From Tubiluchus corallicola (taxonomy: Eukaryota; Priapulida; Priapulimorpha; Priapulimorphida; Tubiluchidae): a stretch of 64,000 nt of DNA. Shown here in pieces: positions 41,041-53,671 of the stretch (position 1 is the first letter of the stretch; each line of letters starts with the position of its first letter). Position numbers and translations under genes: made by a program. The notes under the pieces are model-generated. The model saw nothing but the letters and a program-made list of their open reading frames with translations, made no database searches and had not been told where the DNA came from. Where the stretch lies: positions 605,499 through 669,498 of the forward strand of contig JAQGDQ010000016.1 of assembly GCA_030141605.1 (NCBI GenBank), written 5' to 3'.

Positions 41041-44000
41041 CACATACACATACACCTATCTACCCATTTACCAAATTACCTATTTACTTATCTACCAGCC
41101 TAACTACCTATTTACCTACCAGCCGACTCACACATCAATCATGCTACTTACGAAAATTTACTAACCACTGGGATACAAACAGTATATTATACACCTGCCT
41201 GTGTACACTCAGGCACGCATGCACGTACTGCTTGTTTAAAGAGCAAAAGCATGACAGCTAGAGTTTTTCAAATATGACGATTTATTCCTAAAAATCAGCG
41301 ATTCTAGACGCATAAGTAAAATACACCAGCGCATTTATTGATGACTTCCGACAACGAATATATTCAGCACATTTTAGACATTATCCAATCAAGTAAGCAA
41401 GATTTATAGCAATCTAGTCATCAAAATATTGACTCGAGTTACAGAACTGACAGCTGATAGCAGATTGCTAGAAAGAACCTGTAATCATAAATATTATAAA
41501 CAATTAATAATGATTACATGGTTATTATAATAAACCATGAAAAATGAAAGGGTGTCACTAAACACAGTAATATATAGCACAACAAAGTAATGCTAAAATT
41601 ACAGGATTAACACACTCATAAAAAGAGATAAAACCTGTATAGTGATTTTGATTCTGCATGTTTTTGAAAAAATTAAAAATGTTATATTATTTTCCTTCCC
41701 ATCGTATGTTTATTCTTTTGCTTCACGTAGAAAAAGTACACGTTGTTATGCTGAAACATGCAACCATGCAGTTTGACGCAAATTTGAATAGTGATTGTTC
41801 CTCTAATTACTGAACATAAAAATTGTTTGTCTTAATCGTTTTATGTAAGCTAGTTTTCTCACATTGATCTATAACTGTGATTGCGTAATGTATATTATGA
41901 TATTGTAAATTGCTATATATTACATTGTTTGGCCAGCTTAAGTGCTGCCAATTCCAGTTATAGAAATTTTCTTAAATTTAATTTCTTAAATAAAAATCAT
42001 TAATATTTTTATTTATAAAATTACATGACTGACAAGTAATTGCTCGAAGTTACTCTAATAAACAAAAAAGTTACTGTCCCAACTTACAAAACAAAAGTTA
42101 CAGAAAAGGAGAATTACTAACCTATTGTACATAAGTATATCCGGTTTCCAAATTTTACTCGGAGCAATGCGAATGTTAGTAATCCCTCCATAATCATCAG
42201 GGTCCCAGACAAGATTTGAATCCTTCCACTCCTATAATGTTAATCACTAATCAATATCCCAATCATATCAATTCTATAATCAATGTCTAGCATCAAAACT
42301 GTAACTGGAAATGAAAGAAATAAGCGTTTTTATATTTCCTTGGTAGACAGCTCATGGCGCTGGCCTGCAGCGTTACTAATAAATACACTAAAATGCTTCA
42401 CACCTATCTTTCATCTTTCGCGTTTCAGCTATTATACATCCCATTAAATTTTATGCTATTGAAAGTGGACAAGCTTGAATCAGTTTGTATGCTCAGTTAC
42501 TAAAAATAGCTTATAAATGTATAACGTAATTACTTTGTTTTGATTTTCTGAAAAAACTACGATTACTTTGGCAAATCATTGGGAAAAATAGGAACGCTGG
42601 TCATCACTTCAAATAGTTGTGAACAGGAAAGAAAATATTACGTGTTTGATATATAGTTTGAGAAAGAAAAATTGGATATCTAAGCAGAAATGCTATAAAA
42701 GAGTCGAAATTTGATGACGGCTTAAGATAAGATAAACGTGTATTTTACAAACGTCGATCTAACAAACACACAACTACAAGCTGCAAGAGCTTATGTCACC
42801 GACGAAAGAGCGGCTTGTCTAAAATATTGCAATAAAAATCACTTGTGTCTAGCAGAAATAATTAGGAGATTGCTCATACTGGATATTGTTCTCTTAATAG
42901 GGAATCACGTTCAAAGTTGACAAATGAGATACCGTCAAATGATGATGATGACGATGTTGATGTAATCATGAACTGAATTCTGAAGCAAATACAATGATTA
43001 TTCAGGTAAACTTAACTGGAGTGTCAAGTTACAGCGTGCAATTTCGTTAACGCTATGGTTTGCCCGTTCAAAGTTTATCGAAGAAGGTATGGCAGTGGTA
43101 ACTAAGGAATCCTGTGCAGATTGGTTACTGTGTTTTCTGACTGACACAAGACGTTCACAAGACGTAAAAGAAACGTAACGCAGAAAACATTAATGTCTCT
43201 GCTATATCAACGCGAACATTTCGTCATTACTAATTCAGGCTCAGAAGTGTGAACACTATCTTATTACCATAATGTCTACAATGTTACGAAGGCAAAGCTG
43301 TAAGAGTAATTTGTCTTAAGGAACTGAAAGGCGCATAACTTTGCATATGAATCCTATAATTATGTCGACGATAGTCATCATTCCAGATTCTTGCACTGTG
43401 CCAAGAAGTAGTAGTAATAGCCACATTTTACAAAAGCAAAGCTAAACTATGTAACAAGAATGAGTTTGTTGGTAGGCCAAACTACCGAAACCATTAACTT
43501 TAAGCCAGGTCAATAAATGGATACGTGCCCGCCGAAAAAAGTGCTGCAGCTTTTTAGCTAGCTGAAAGATCGTGGATCCCATCGTGGATGAACATCGCAG
43601 ATTAATCAACCTTGTCAGATCAATGTGTCATCTTGGAGAATTATTCTCAATATTGGACACGTTCTAGTCCTGCAAAACCACTTGTATCAACTAGACCATG
43701 CCACTGTGGGAACACTGCAGACTGTCGAAATGTACCAGGTGTAATCCTAGCTCAAAAAACGATCGAAGCAGCCATTAATGCGTCAAATCTCAGAGTTTAT
43801 TGTTGCCAAGGTTACGTTATTTTCTACGAAGGCATACGTATCTTTTGTGGGTAAAGCAAAATGGTATTGATACATAATTGCAGATCCAATTCGTCAAGTG
43901 TGTAACATGTTGTTCTCGTTCGTAAATTCTCTGTCACAGTTGTTGCTCTCTGTCAGAATTCGATGTGCTTGATAAGTTCGCTTGATTATGAGGATCACAT

Positions 44001-47000
44001 TTCTGAAAACATGAATTCTTGTCAGCGAGAGCAGTTTGCCGAAAAGGAGTTTCACGTTTCACGTTTCACTATTGATAGTCACTGGGGGGTGAATTCCGAC
44101 TTACTGTTTGCCGAATAATAAAGCATGGGTCCAAAATTATTGGCCTATTCATCCAAACACAGACATGAATCATTAGAAAGAAACTAAGTGTACCTGGATA
44201 CTACTTACGTATTTCAGCCATACATTCGTAGAAATAATCTGGTTCTTTTCGTCCTGAAATAAGTTCATTATTCATTGTTAATATGCGGCTATTTCGCAAT
44301 TACCATCTTTATTTAAACTTTGTAATTATTAAGTTTTACTCCCTGCTCCATATTATGAAAAGTACGCTTCTTATACAAATCTGAGTATCTTAATAGTCTA
44401 ACTAACCGCTTGCAGGCCTAACTTATTCGTAAGCAAAACCGTCAGATTGAAAAAGCATATGAAACTACTTTATTACGTTATCAAACAAAATATAAATTAA
44501 CATTTGTTACGTAAGCAGCACACCTTTCAGTTGGCGTGTATAAATATTGACATAGATCAACTTTCTTTCGTGATTGACAGATACTTAAAAAACGGCTCTA
44601 GCAGCTGTAATAACAATAATTAAGCACTTAATCACTGGGACAAAGTAATAACGACTGGTCACGTGTAATAGCAATATTATTAATGTTTAGCATGGTCTGT
44701 TGCTCCTAGGCTCCACGCAGACATGCAATTTTCAGTTATGCAATTAAAAATTGCGAAATCTGTGAATAACTAAAGTCTACGAAAGCGCGCATATGTATAT
44801 GCAACTAAAAATTGCAATCTGGGCTCTAACTTTTAGTTGAGCAACTGTTTTGTAATGTACTGTTTTCAATGAGAGCGCGGAGATATGCAATTTTTAGTTG
44901 TGCAACTTTTACTCAAAACACACTAGTTAAGCGTGAGAAAAAAGCAGTGTCTTATGAAGAGCGCTATTAAACATATAAAAGAAAGAAAAGAAAAACAAAT
45001 TAATGAATAGAAATCATTTTATCATCTACAATTTTATCAATATAAAATTGCATATCTGCACTTCAAATTTTGGTGCACCATTAAAATTGCTGCCATTTTC
45101 AGTTGTGCATCTTTTAGCTGTGCAATTCAAAATTGCATGTCTGCACAGGGCCTAAAGTCATGACAGTTCACAAAAATAACAAATGAGACGCTGTAGTGTT
45201 GCCGTGCCGTCCTCATCGCCTAAATAGGGTTAAGTATGCTTACAATTTAACTCTATTTTTATTTTTTGCTAATATTATCATATTAATTAACTAAAAAATG
45301 CTAAGCGTAATTTAGTAGTTCCGTCTTTCTTCTGACGAAGTAGTTAGCATATGCACACAGGTGTTTACATATGGATTCATACACATAAACTTATCACTTC
45401 CCAGCCGCTGCCCAAACTCCGAAGTACTGTAGGGCAGATTTTGTTTTGTTAGACCTATATGTTATATCATTTGTCATACCTGCATTTTATATATTTATTT
45501 GTACGTAGGGCAATAGTTTAAGACTTATATTGAAGTAGTTTTTTCTGATGAAGTAGTCTGCAGATGCACACTAGTGTTTGCATATTGATTCACGCAACCT
45601 AAACTATTATTTGGCAAACTTGATAGTGAGGGCAGTGCTCGAGAACCCTGAATACGGTTGTTATTTTAGCTAACTTCCTGACCGAAACAGCCCACACTAT
45701 CACATGAGCAAAATAATTTCCGTAAATTGAGGAGTCAAGAAGCACTGTACCGAGATTGGCGTTTCCCAAGGCGCTTCTCACTAGAGAATTTTTATTTGAC
45801 AATGACTTTCCCTCTACTGCCCAAATTACTAAAAGATGTGTAAAAAACTTTGATTTTCAGAAATTTGTGATCAATATGTGTCAACACAACGTATACTTTA
45901 CTGAAAAAATATTTGCATAGTTTGAATGAAAATAGACAATGTGACTTCAAGGCAACACTGGACGCATGCAGGCAATAAAAAATCGATATGTGACAGCATG
46001 CTAACTTATTGCAACCTAACTATCAATTTCACATTTTTGTATAATACGAATTAATATATATAATGTAATGTACGCGCATACTCGGCAATCATTAGTTACT
46101 CTCAGCTCTTTATTACTAACGCCCACCAATTACGATTATAAAAACTAAAGTAGGGTAAATTATTTAGCATTTTATTTTGCATATGCGCTAGGCATGTCTT
46201 CCCACAACCCCTGCCTAACTACGAATCATACACACGAAATACAGTCAAATACGTACAAAATTCAAATATTAAAGGAAAACCATCCCAGATATCAAAATGA
46301 TAACGTTATAAACCTCAAATCATTCAATAACTTGCACTCTAAAACTATATCTGGCCTACAGTATTTCGAAGTTTGGGCAGCGCCTGGGAAGCGATCAAGT
46401 CGTGTGTCTCTCTCATTCTAATTCTACACAAAACAGACCTGTGCAGATTTGCGTGGTAATTCACTTGTTTCTGGCTTTATTTATTTATTTATTTTATATT
46501 AATTCTGATATTAATTTACACCATTTCACAAATTCTGCCTTAAACTAGTGTTGAACATTAAATGTGACAGATACAAGGCACCTTAGGTGATACACTGAAC
46601 TGGTGCGTAATGCTGAGTTTTGACCATGGTGCCATCGGGTCGGTTCACCGACAGTACAATGTAATTCAACAGCTACATTCACTAATATTTGGTACAATTT
46701 TTTTCATAAAGCTGTATTAGTTCGAAATTACTATTTGAAAAAGCTAAAAATTCATAATGAAATCCCACTAAAATGGGTGCGAAATAGATGAAATCGGTTT
46801 ATATTGTCTTCAATGCAGCCTGCGTATGCGTTATCATTTTTCTGCAGCTATTCCTATTGATTTTTCTGCAGGCTGTTCTTCAGGTGGAAAACGCATCCGC
46901 ATCCGCATCCGTATCAACGTAAACACCACTTAAGAGAGACAACGCCATGTGGAATAAAAACGTTTATTATGACATCTAGGGTTGGTCTGTATTACTGTGC

Positions 47001-49408
47001 GGACGCCATTTAATTATATTGGCTTTGCTTTACAGTAGCAGTGGCATACTGGGCAAATATTTTTGTAAGATTTCTAATTGTCTGTATAACGCTGTTACTT
47101 CGGTATCACGTTGGGCAGTAGAGATACCTGAATTATGATAAAATCTAGACAAGTAGATAAACGGAAAACTGAAGATGAATCAGTTATTCGATCCACGATC
47201 AGGAATCGATAAACACCTAAAATTTACATTCACGAACTTTGGTGAGCGGTAATTTCAACATGGAATATAAGTGAGTAGACATTTGAATGCGTACAGCAAT
47301 GTTAATATCTAGATCTTCATCAAGTTTCCTTATTATTTCTGCCATCACCATATCTATATAACGTCTGTTATATAACATGTCACCTGCACTTTAAAGACGC
47401 CCCTGTAATATGTTAACGCTAGAATTTTCACAAAATGTAGCGAAGTCTAGGAAAAGTGAGTTCTCTCTACAAAAATGGAATAGTTAGTGACATGGGCTTG
47501 TCTTCAAGTATGATACCAACGCAACTTTAATGGTCTCCAACAACGCCACGATTTGAAAACCCAAGAATTTTGAAATATTATCTTCGGTGCAACTACTTTC
47601 AGTGATTTGAAAAGTTTCATTTGTTTTGTTGAAAGTTTAAAGATTTCTGCTTACTCTAAGAATTAAATTCTGTGCACGATTTAAAGTCGCACATTATTTT
47701 ATACACGCCAACATTCTTACTCTGCGTCGGCAAATGTTGCTTTTATTTTCATAATGTGTAAAACGTTTTTGCCAACAGCTTCAACGTGAAGTGAATAAAA
47801 CTTTTTACAAAGACTGTCTAGCTTTCAGTCTGTTCTACATTCATCGCAAGCTGCACTGCATTTCTAACATTTTCCAACTGAGCATGAGACATGGCTTTGG
47901 CACGTGTAATGTAGGACATACTGCGCAATTTCACCCACAGAAAAACATTAACTTGTGTAAAGGAAGCAAATCGATGGATAGATGTAATCATCGTTCACGT
48001 AAATTCCCTGTAAGCGAGAACTTAAACAGACAACAGAGTTCGTGTAAACATTTTTCGATCGACAATCAGAATTAGGGATCTGGGTCCATAGTCCCGAAAC
48101 TGCGTACTCCTAAATTGTCTTATGTATCCACTCATAGACATTGTTCTGACGACTTTTTCAGCTTTCAAATGTTGCAAGCACTTGTGGTAATGTGGTAATT
48201 AAGGAAAACTGCTTTTGGCTGCTCTAAAGAAAAATTTTAATTGCAGGAAGCATTCTTTTGCTGTAAAATTATATTTATCTAGAATGCATTACCAAATAAA
48301 ATTGTAAATGCAAAAGCATTGAAAAGCTTCATGGAAAAGTTACCCCAAAGAAAAGATCTATTCTCAAAATTTCCGTATTTTAATATCTAAATTATTTTTA
48401 GATTAGTTTTAAATCTTCCTATAACATTGTAGAATTATAATAGTTCTAGTTAATTTGACTTACTCTGACTATGTAAAATCCATTAGGACTGTTTATAGGA
48501 CTCCTTTAGGTCTCCACTAAACTTTTAGGAAATTATTCCAACGCTAATTTAATGCATTTTTGTAGTGGAAAATAAATTTTTATCTTTATTCATCTTTATC
48601 TAAAAATGTGATGTTTATGAAGTTATTCTTGAGAAAATCAATTGTTCCTGAGAAGTTATTCTTGAGAGTTATCTTACAGTTTCTTAAAGTCGGCAATATC
48701 GTGCGATAAGCAGATTAAGTAAAAAAACAGCAAAATAATGCATTAATTAAATGCACTTAATTAATAATAACAATAATAATAATAATAATAACAATCAGTC
48801 ACCTTTTACGCAAGAGTTTGCATAAGAATTTTCGCAAGTGTTTTCACAATACTAATTAAAAATTTTCATTACAAAAATTTTCGACGATTTACTGGACGTG
48901 CAAGGTTGAGCTCTAGCTTCTCGAGAATTCGAGCCCAGCTGATGCAAATTTTAGCGACACAAATCTATTTCATTGTGTCAGTAGTTTGCAACCGTCCATG
49001 TACAGACTTAATTGTCCAGTAATTTAAAAAGAAGTCATAAATCAAGTAAAAATAAAACGCATTATTATGTTTAAAATTATGTTGGAGAACCGGGACTCCA
49101 CGCTTCCGGAAAATAGCAAGAATTTTGAGAAGATTTATTTTTTATAGAGGCTAATGTCTAACAGAATAAGTCAAATAATTAGCTTCTTTCTGCTTGATGT
49201 CTTGTGAAAAACGTGTCAGCGCCGCTGCTATCCTTATTCAGATCGAATCGACAATAATCAATACTCACCACATCGATGATCTGTTGCAAATCAATGCCGA
49301 ATGTGACTTTGACTGGCTCAGATTCATTCGATACCGGCCGTTCCAGCGGCTCGTAGTCTTTTAGCAACATTTTAAGTAAGGCTCGTTCGTTATCACTTTG
49401 TATGCTTC
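32419..49408 (-). CDS. nicotinic acetylcholine receptor, alpha7-like subunit (signal-peptide exon not found)
   Basis: Minus-strand exons in phase: 49408-49269 (140 bp), 44253-44209 (45), 42231-42122 (110), 40530-40277 (254), 37707-37513 (195), 36631-36545 or 36505-36419 (87 each), 33771-33662 (110), 32883-32419 (465, stop TGA). Ligand-binding features: loop A 'WKPDILMYN', loop B 'GSWTYDG', the Cys-loop '[15 protein letters not shown]', and vicinal cysteines in '[11 protein letters not shown]', which mark an alpha subunit. M1 follows 'IRRRTLYY'. The -1' Glu in 'GEKLTL' marks a cation channel. The last exon holds the intracellular helix ('[19 protein letters not shown]') and M4 after '[12 protein letters not shown]'. 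Exon lengths 140/45/110, 195/87/110 match the vertebrate alpha7 pattern as I recall it, with the two middle exons fused. The sequence is closest to protostome alpha7-like subunits. The subunit should form acetylcholine-gated cation channels in neurons or other cells. The 5' exon lies right of 49408. Confidence 0.95.
32953..33019. repeat. 30-bp duplication, period 37
   Basis: AAACAAAG(A/G)CATCTACG and the next bases through GAGAAGGGGT occur at 32953-32982 and 32990-33019 with one difference, in the last intron of the receptor gene. Confidence 0.85.
34100..35250 (+). mobile_element. LINE reverse-transcriptase C-terminal fragment
   Basis: Plus-strand coding in pieces. 34120-34500 contains 'VQIILS' and '[18 protein letters not shown]', a typical jockey/CR1-like RT segment. 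34600-34900 contains '[13 protein letters not shown]' and 'LGLPPF'. 34932-35246 contains '[16 protein letters not shown]', the usual end of the RT protein. The catalytic YADD is replaced by 'QANN', and a 46-bp tandem duplication plus stops interrupt the frame. It lies in the intron after M2 in the receptor gene, antisense to the gene. Confidence 0.75.
34494..34585. repeat. 46-bp tandem duplication inside the LINE
   Basis: Copies 34494-34539 and 34540-34585 differ at one base (ACTATGT against ACTGTGT). The duplication shifts the RT frame. Confidence 0.9.
36419..36505 (-). CDS. nAChR M2 exon, copy B (alternative)
   Basis: 87 bp with acceptor TGCAG and donor GTAAGA, in the same phases as copy A. 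It encodes '[18 protein letters not shown]' and on to 'SDAVPLI'. It differs from copy A at M2 positions 7' (Val), 10' (Ala), 13' (Leu) and 19' (Gln) and in the loop ('QVPHTS'). Only 39 nt separate it from copy A. Confidence 0.92.
36545..36631 (-). CDS. nAChR M2 exon, copy A
   Basis: 87 bp with acceptor CCAG and donor GTAAGC. It encodes '[18 protein letters not shown]' and on to 'SDAVPLI', the pore helix and M2-M3 loop. It is close to vertebrate alpha7 ('VAEIMPATSD'). Numbered on M2, it has Ile7', Ser10', Val13', Ala19' and Glu20'. Confidence 0.93.
36983..37098. repeat. perfect 58-bp tandem duplication
   Basis: 36983-37040 and 37041-37098 are identical. It lies in the receptor intron between the M1 exon and the first M2 exon. 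Confidence 0.95.
40935..41050. repeat. CATA tetranucleotide microsatellite
   Basis: About 25 CATA units, flanked by CTAC/CGCA-rich sequence, in a receptor intron. ORFs through it (Tyr-Ile-His-Thr) are artefacts. Confidence 0.95.
44709..45152. mobile_element. MITE with TA target duplication
   Basis: The left end GGCTCCACGCAGACATGC and the right end (complement GGCCCTGTGCAGACATGC) form terminal inverted repeats of about 24 bp. TA flanks both sides (44707-44708 and 45153-45154). The 444-bp interior has no ORF but repeats a TGCAACTAAAAATTGCA-like word in both orientations. TA duplications suggest a Tc1/mariner-type helper. It lies in a receptor intron. Confidence 0.7.
45334..46405. repeat. direct and inverted repeat cluster
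   Basis: A ~65-bp segment at about 45331-45395 ('GAAGTAGT...ATGCACAC...GATTCA') recurs in the same sense at about 45545-45605. The adjoining segment 45395-45455 ('CTGCCCAAACTCCGAAGTACTGTAGG') recurs inverted at about 46340-46400. This is probably one or two copies of an unknown transposon. Confidence 0.5.
48236..48395 (+). mobile_element. LINE C-terminal remnant
   Basis: One plus frame reads '[16 protein letters not shown]' followed by a Leu/Lys segment, resembling the 'WNSLP..V....SL..FK' end of LINE proteins. A T/A-rich tail follows near 48560-48600. Only the 3' end remains. Confidence 0.4.
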
Positions 49409-50009
49409 CTAGAAAGTAAAACAATTCACTTTCGCGCTATTTCAGCAACGAAGCATAAAATGTTAACCACAAAAATAAGCAGCAAATGATATTAACCTAT
49501 TAAAATTACTAGCACAAAGTTAGTTATATAAGACGCAGCATTTCCAACTTTGTTATTTTGCATTGCGAGCAATGAAATATCACCATAATCGTAATCATCA
49601 AAATCATCAGCAGCAGCAACAGCCGTCTTACGAACACTTATATGGCCCACTACAGGCATACACACGCTTTAAGTGATTATCACATTACCCTTGGTATTTC
49701 TTATTAATTAGACGTTTTTCTCAAGCTGAATGCTGCTGGAAAATAGCAGACACAAACGGGAACCGAGCCAAAATCTTTAAAGTTTTATCCTGTTAGGTTA
49801 TTCATTTTATTAGGCAAAAATATAACGACCAACGTCCTCGTGTGCAAGACTATTGGTGCAGGTGATTAGTTAGTGCCATTGCCATTAAAGTAAGTCCCAA
49901 TAACATTGCAGATTATCCAATATAACCGCAACTTTATACAGTTTTTAACGAAGCCGGTTACTGTACTTAATCTTCAATTATTACGTGACCATCTGTTCTA
50001 TCCTTGAAT

Positions 50010-50062
50010 GTACACCGGTGGTCGCCATTTCTTTTCCCTGCAAAGACTGTCACCTTTCTACT
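50010..50062 (+). repeat. dispersed repeat, copy 1 of 2
   Basis: GTACACCGGTGG followed by GCCATTT, TTTCCCTGC and CTTTCTACT is matched at 53613-53671 in the same order with small gaps. Confidence 0.45.
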
Positions 50063-51506
50063 GTTTTCTTTGTTACAATTGATGTATGATGGAAACGTCA
50101 AAATATCGTATTTTCCATTATGAGTCTGCAATATCAGCATCCCACTCTAATTGCCAGTTTGACATTTATTTTGACTCCCATCTGAGTGACTTCTAAACTG
50201 CTAATAGCTCTGTAAGCACGGGAGTGGCATTAAAATTTGTATGAATTTTTGTTCGTATAAAATATTAGTATTCAATTTAAGACATCTAGATTGACAAAAA
50301 ACGTTTTTTCCCAATTATTACATGCATATGTTAGATAATACGCTTATAAACTATATATAATTTTCAATTAGACGATATTTTACTAGCTCTTTTCCTTCAA
50401 ATCAGCACACTACTGAGCCTGCCTGTTATATAAATGGGTCTGATAAGACCCATAACTGACTCATTGTGAGAGATAATTTTCTGAGGTGCGCTGGACGTAG
50501 GTGTACATTGGATGTAATTTTTAAGACGTATGCTCTTTCAACGGATAAACAGTCAGAATGAGTAAGGATAACAAGTGAAACCATAACAAGTGAAGAGCCT
50601 ATGTTATTGACTGTCTCTCGTCCGTTTAGTAACACAGCTAAGCGTTGCTTAACTTTTTTCGCTAAGCACACTTTGTACCTAGTCAACTATGTAAATAACG
50701 AATTACACTAACTAAACAAGTAGATACCTAAAAACAATGATTCTCTACAATTAGTGCACCCTACGCTCGCCTTTTTGTAGCTTCAGGCGGGTCGCTATTA
50801 CATCACATGACTCAATAACCCGCTAGTAAAACTTAGTTAAACGGTGTCTAGCGGATAGATATTATCCAGCAATACTTTGATACACGACTATGCAAACAAT
50901 TTCCATCCTGTTTAAACCGTTTCAAATGTCCTAGCTAAACCTCGTCATAATGGCGTGAATCAATGCGCCGCCGAACTACTTGCGTTTTATTGCGTTTGAT
51001 TGTTGACAGAAGAGTATAGTTAATGGCTAATATCACAACTACATGATCCGGAGTACGATGACTTCATGATGTAAAGAATTTTTGGGTTTCAAATCCCGGA
51101 TGCACGACTCAAATAGGAAATTTTGAATCATCATGTCTGGAAATGCAAATTTAATAATTATTGTCGACCCATTATGAAAATCAGCCATTATAGCAAAGGC
51201 CATTGACCGGTAATAATAGAGCATTAATTTTTAGCAAAATTGACCACCAGACGCCATATGCTGACTGCTTATCAATAGAATGCTAACCATTGTTGCTGCT
51301 GAAGACCCATGGCGACAGATTAACCCATTAACACTACAAAAAAGTAAAAAAGAAATTGCAAAATAAACAATGTTGCCTTTAGTAAAACGAATTACGAAAC
51401 TTCAGAAAAATATATCACTGACAAAATGAATCAAAAAAGTTAACCTACCGAAATAGTTACATGGGCTCACAACGTGATTCATCATCATTATCATAATACA
51501 CCCGTC

Positions 51507-51535
51507 ACGCCTATTGTAGACATTGGGCAGGCAGA
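51507..51535 (+). repeat. dispersed repeat core, copy 2
   Basis: Matches 1682-1710 with few changes and also follows a CAT-rich stretch. Confidence 0.5.
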
Positions 51536-53612
51536 ATTAATATTTGTTGATTAAAATACACCTAGCGGCAACCATTATCAAGAGTACATGAAATTTTAAG
51601 CCTAAATGGAATGTGGTACGTGAAGCTTTGGGTAAACAAGACAAACAGATAATAATAACTACAGCAAATGTCTATAACAAATTTTTGGGAATGTTTTGAG
51701 AATTAACTCTTTCAGGACCGTAAGAGTTTGCTGCATTTTGCATAGGTTCTTGAAAAACTGCTCTCATTAAGTAACGATTACATTATACTTGATAATTTTT
51801 GTAGGATTCTACTCCTCACACAATGGGCTTTCATGCAAAATTATATATGAAATGCATTTGCTTACCTTAGACAAACTAAACATCGATTTTTGACAAAAAA
51901 ATGGAAAAGCTTTCAGTAACTGAAGTAATTGTACAATAACAATGTACAGTACCACTTGGTGAATTTGGCTAATGCAGAAAGTTCCAACTGTTCAGTGTTC
52001 AGACACAACACTCTGATACACTTTGGCCTCAAGTCTGCTCTATTTTTAAGGAAAAATTCCTGTTAAAAGATAAGACGAACTTAATTTCCCTTGGCTGGTC
52101 GGTTGGTTTTTCTTGGAACTTTGTACAGCAGACAGTTTTTTCGGCTGCAGTACTCAAGAAAATAGTGTGTATGATCGTGCAAGTGTATGCCACACCAAGC
52201 TACTCGATAGACTAAGTTGGGGTCCCTGAAAAGGGCGTGTTTTTCTTAATTTTATCTATTAAATCAGTTATAAATGCTTAAACAAATAGCATGATTGGAT
52301 AACCGAGATTCTCCAGAATAGAACAGTACCTAACTTGTAATCATTTAGTTATTTCTGTGCTCATACAGTAACAGAAAATTCCTATAAGACTTGTCTTGCT
52401 GGTGTGGTCCTAAATATGTCCTAAAGAGTATGTCCTAAATTATGCCGAATGTGAACTGGGCAGTTTCGTTGTCAGCCTATTTATTGGCGTTATTATGATG
52501 ACCAAAGACGTGGACGCAAGTTAGCTACTTAAATGAATGACATGATTTCGATAATTCATCACTGCCTTTGGGAATTAAGAATTTTGTAGTAGGAACTGTA
52601 CAGCATACTATGGGTCTGAAATGTTCACTCTGTAAACTCCGTTACTTGCAACAGAGGGTTAATTGGTGGTTGTTAACGAATCCATTCTTTACTGTAATGG
52701 ACGGATTCTTTCAAGGACACACCAAGATCGGCAAAAATCGTGAAATGGTCAGAACTCAGATGATTTTCTAAGGCAGTTTGTTGTTGCAGCTGTTAAGTTT
52801 CCAACTTTTCGCGGACGTTCAGCAACAAAATATTAATTTTGCGTTTAAATTTGCTGTAAACGAGGTCCATTTAAGCTAATTCACCACAAAACAACTTTTG
52901 TGGCCATCGTCATATTAGTTGTAGGATTTCTAGTTGATTGGCATCATTTAGAACATTTCCACTAGAGGTTATTTTTGAATATGAATTATGATCAATATAA
53001 CTGATTTGCTGGAAAATAGGCATTGACGATAAAAACGCACTTCTTCGCTGGAACCTCATGTAATGATTTGAAGAGTACATCCACTCTTAATTTTCTCAGT
53101 TTACCGAGCTTTTTCCTCGGTCCACCAATTTGGTGCTTGCGAACTCGGCACCCACAAATTCCGCACACTTTGGGTGTCGAAACAAAGATAACTTTAAAAT
53201 CCAGAAGGGAATATAAATATCTGCGAAATGATCAGTGCTCCATCAAGTTTATAAATACATAAAAATAAAAATGTTTACCATATGCAAGTTAGAAGATTTA
53301 TTTACCTACTAAAATCACATTGATCGAACAAGTTAAAAGAAAATTCAAATTCATGTAGATGTCACCAGTCTGCCTTGTGAACAATTTCCACATGAGTATT
53401 TACCAAAAGTTTCTGAATTACTGAATTTCATTATTAAGAAATCTAGTCACCCTATGAAGATTAGGTACAATTGAGCCATCTAAAAACCACAACGGGCCTA
53501 ACGGATTTTTGCATGAAAAAATGAAAAAAATCGTCCTGAAATTTACCATGTCTATAAGTTTTGTTGGTACCTAAAATAATCCATGTAGGTCAACGCGTGC
53601 GCAGAAACGTAA

Positions 53613-53671
53613 GTACAGCGGTGGCAGCCATCCTTCTTTCCCTGCTTCAAAGGCGGCCCACTTTTCTACTA
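53613..53671 (+). repeat. dispersed repeat, copy 2 of 2
   Basis: Partner of 50010-50062. Confidence 0.45.

Noticed and set aside
40711-41164. Thr-Tyr-Ile-His ORFs on both strands
   Set aside because: All come from the CATA tetranucleotide array.
46194-46421. 75-codon ORF
   Set aside because: Its end overlaps an inverted dispersed repeat; no recognisable domain.
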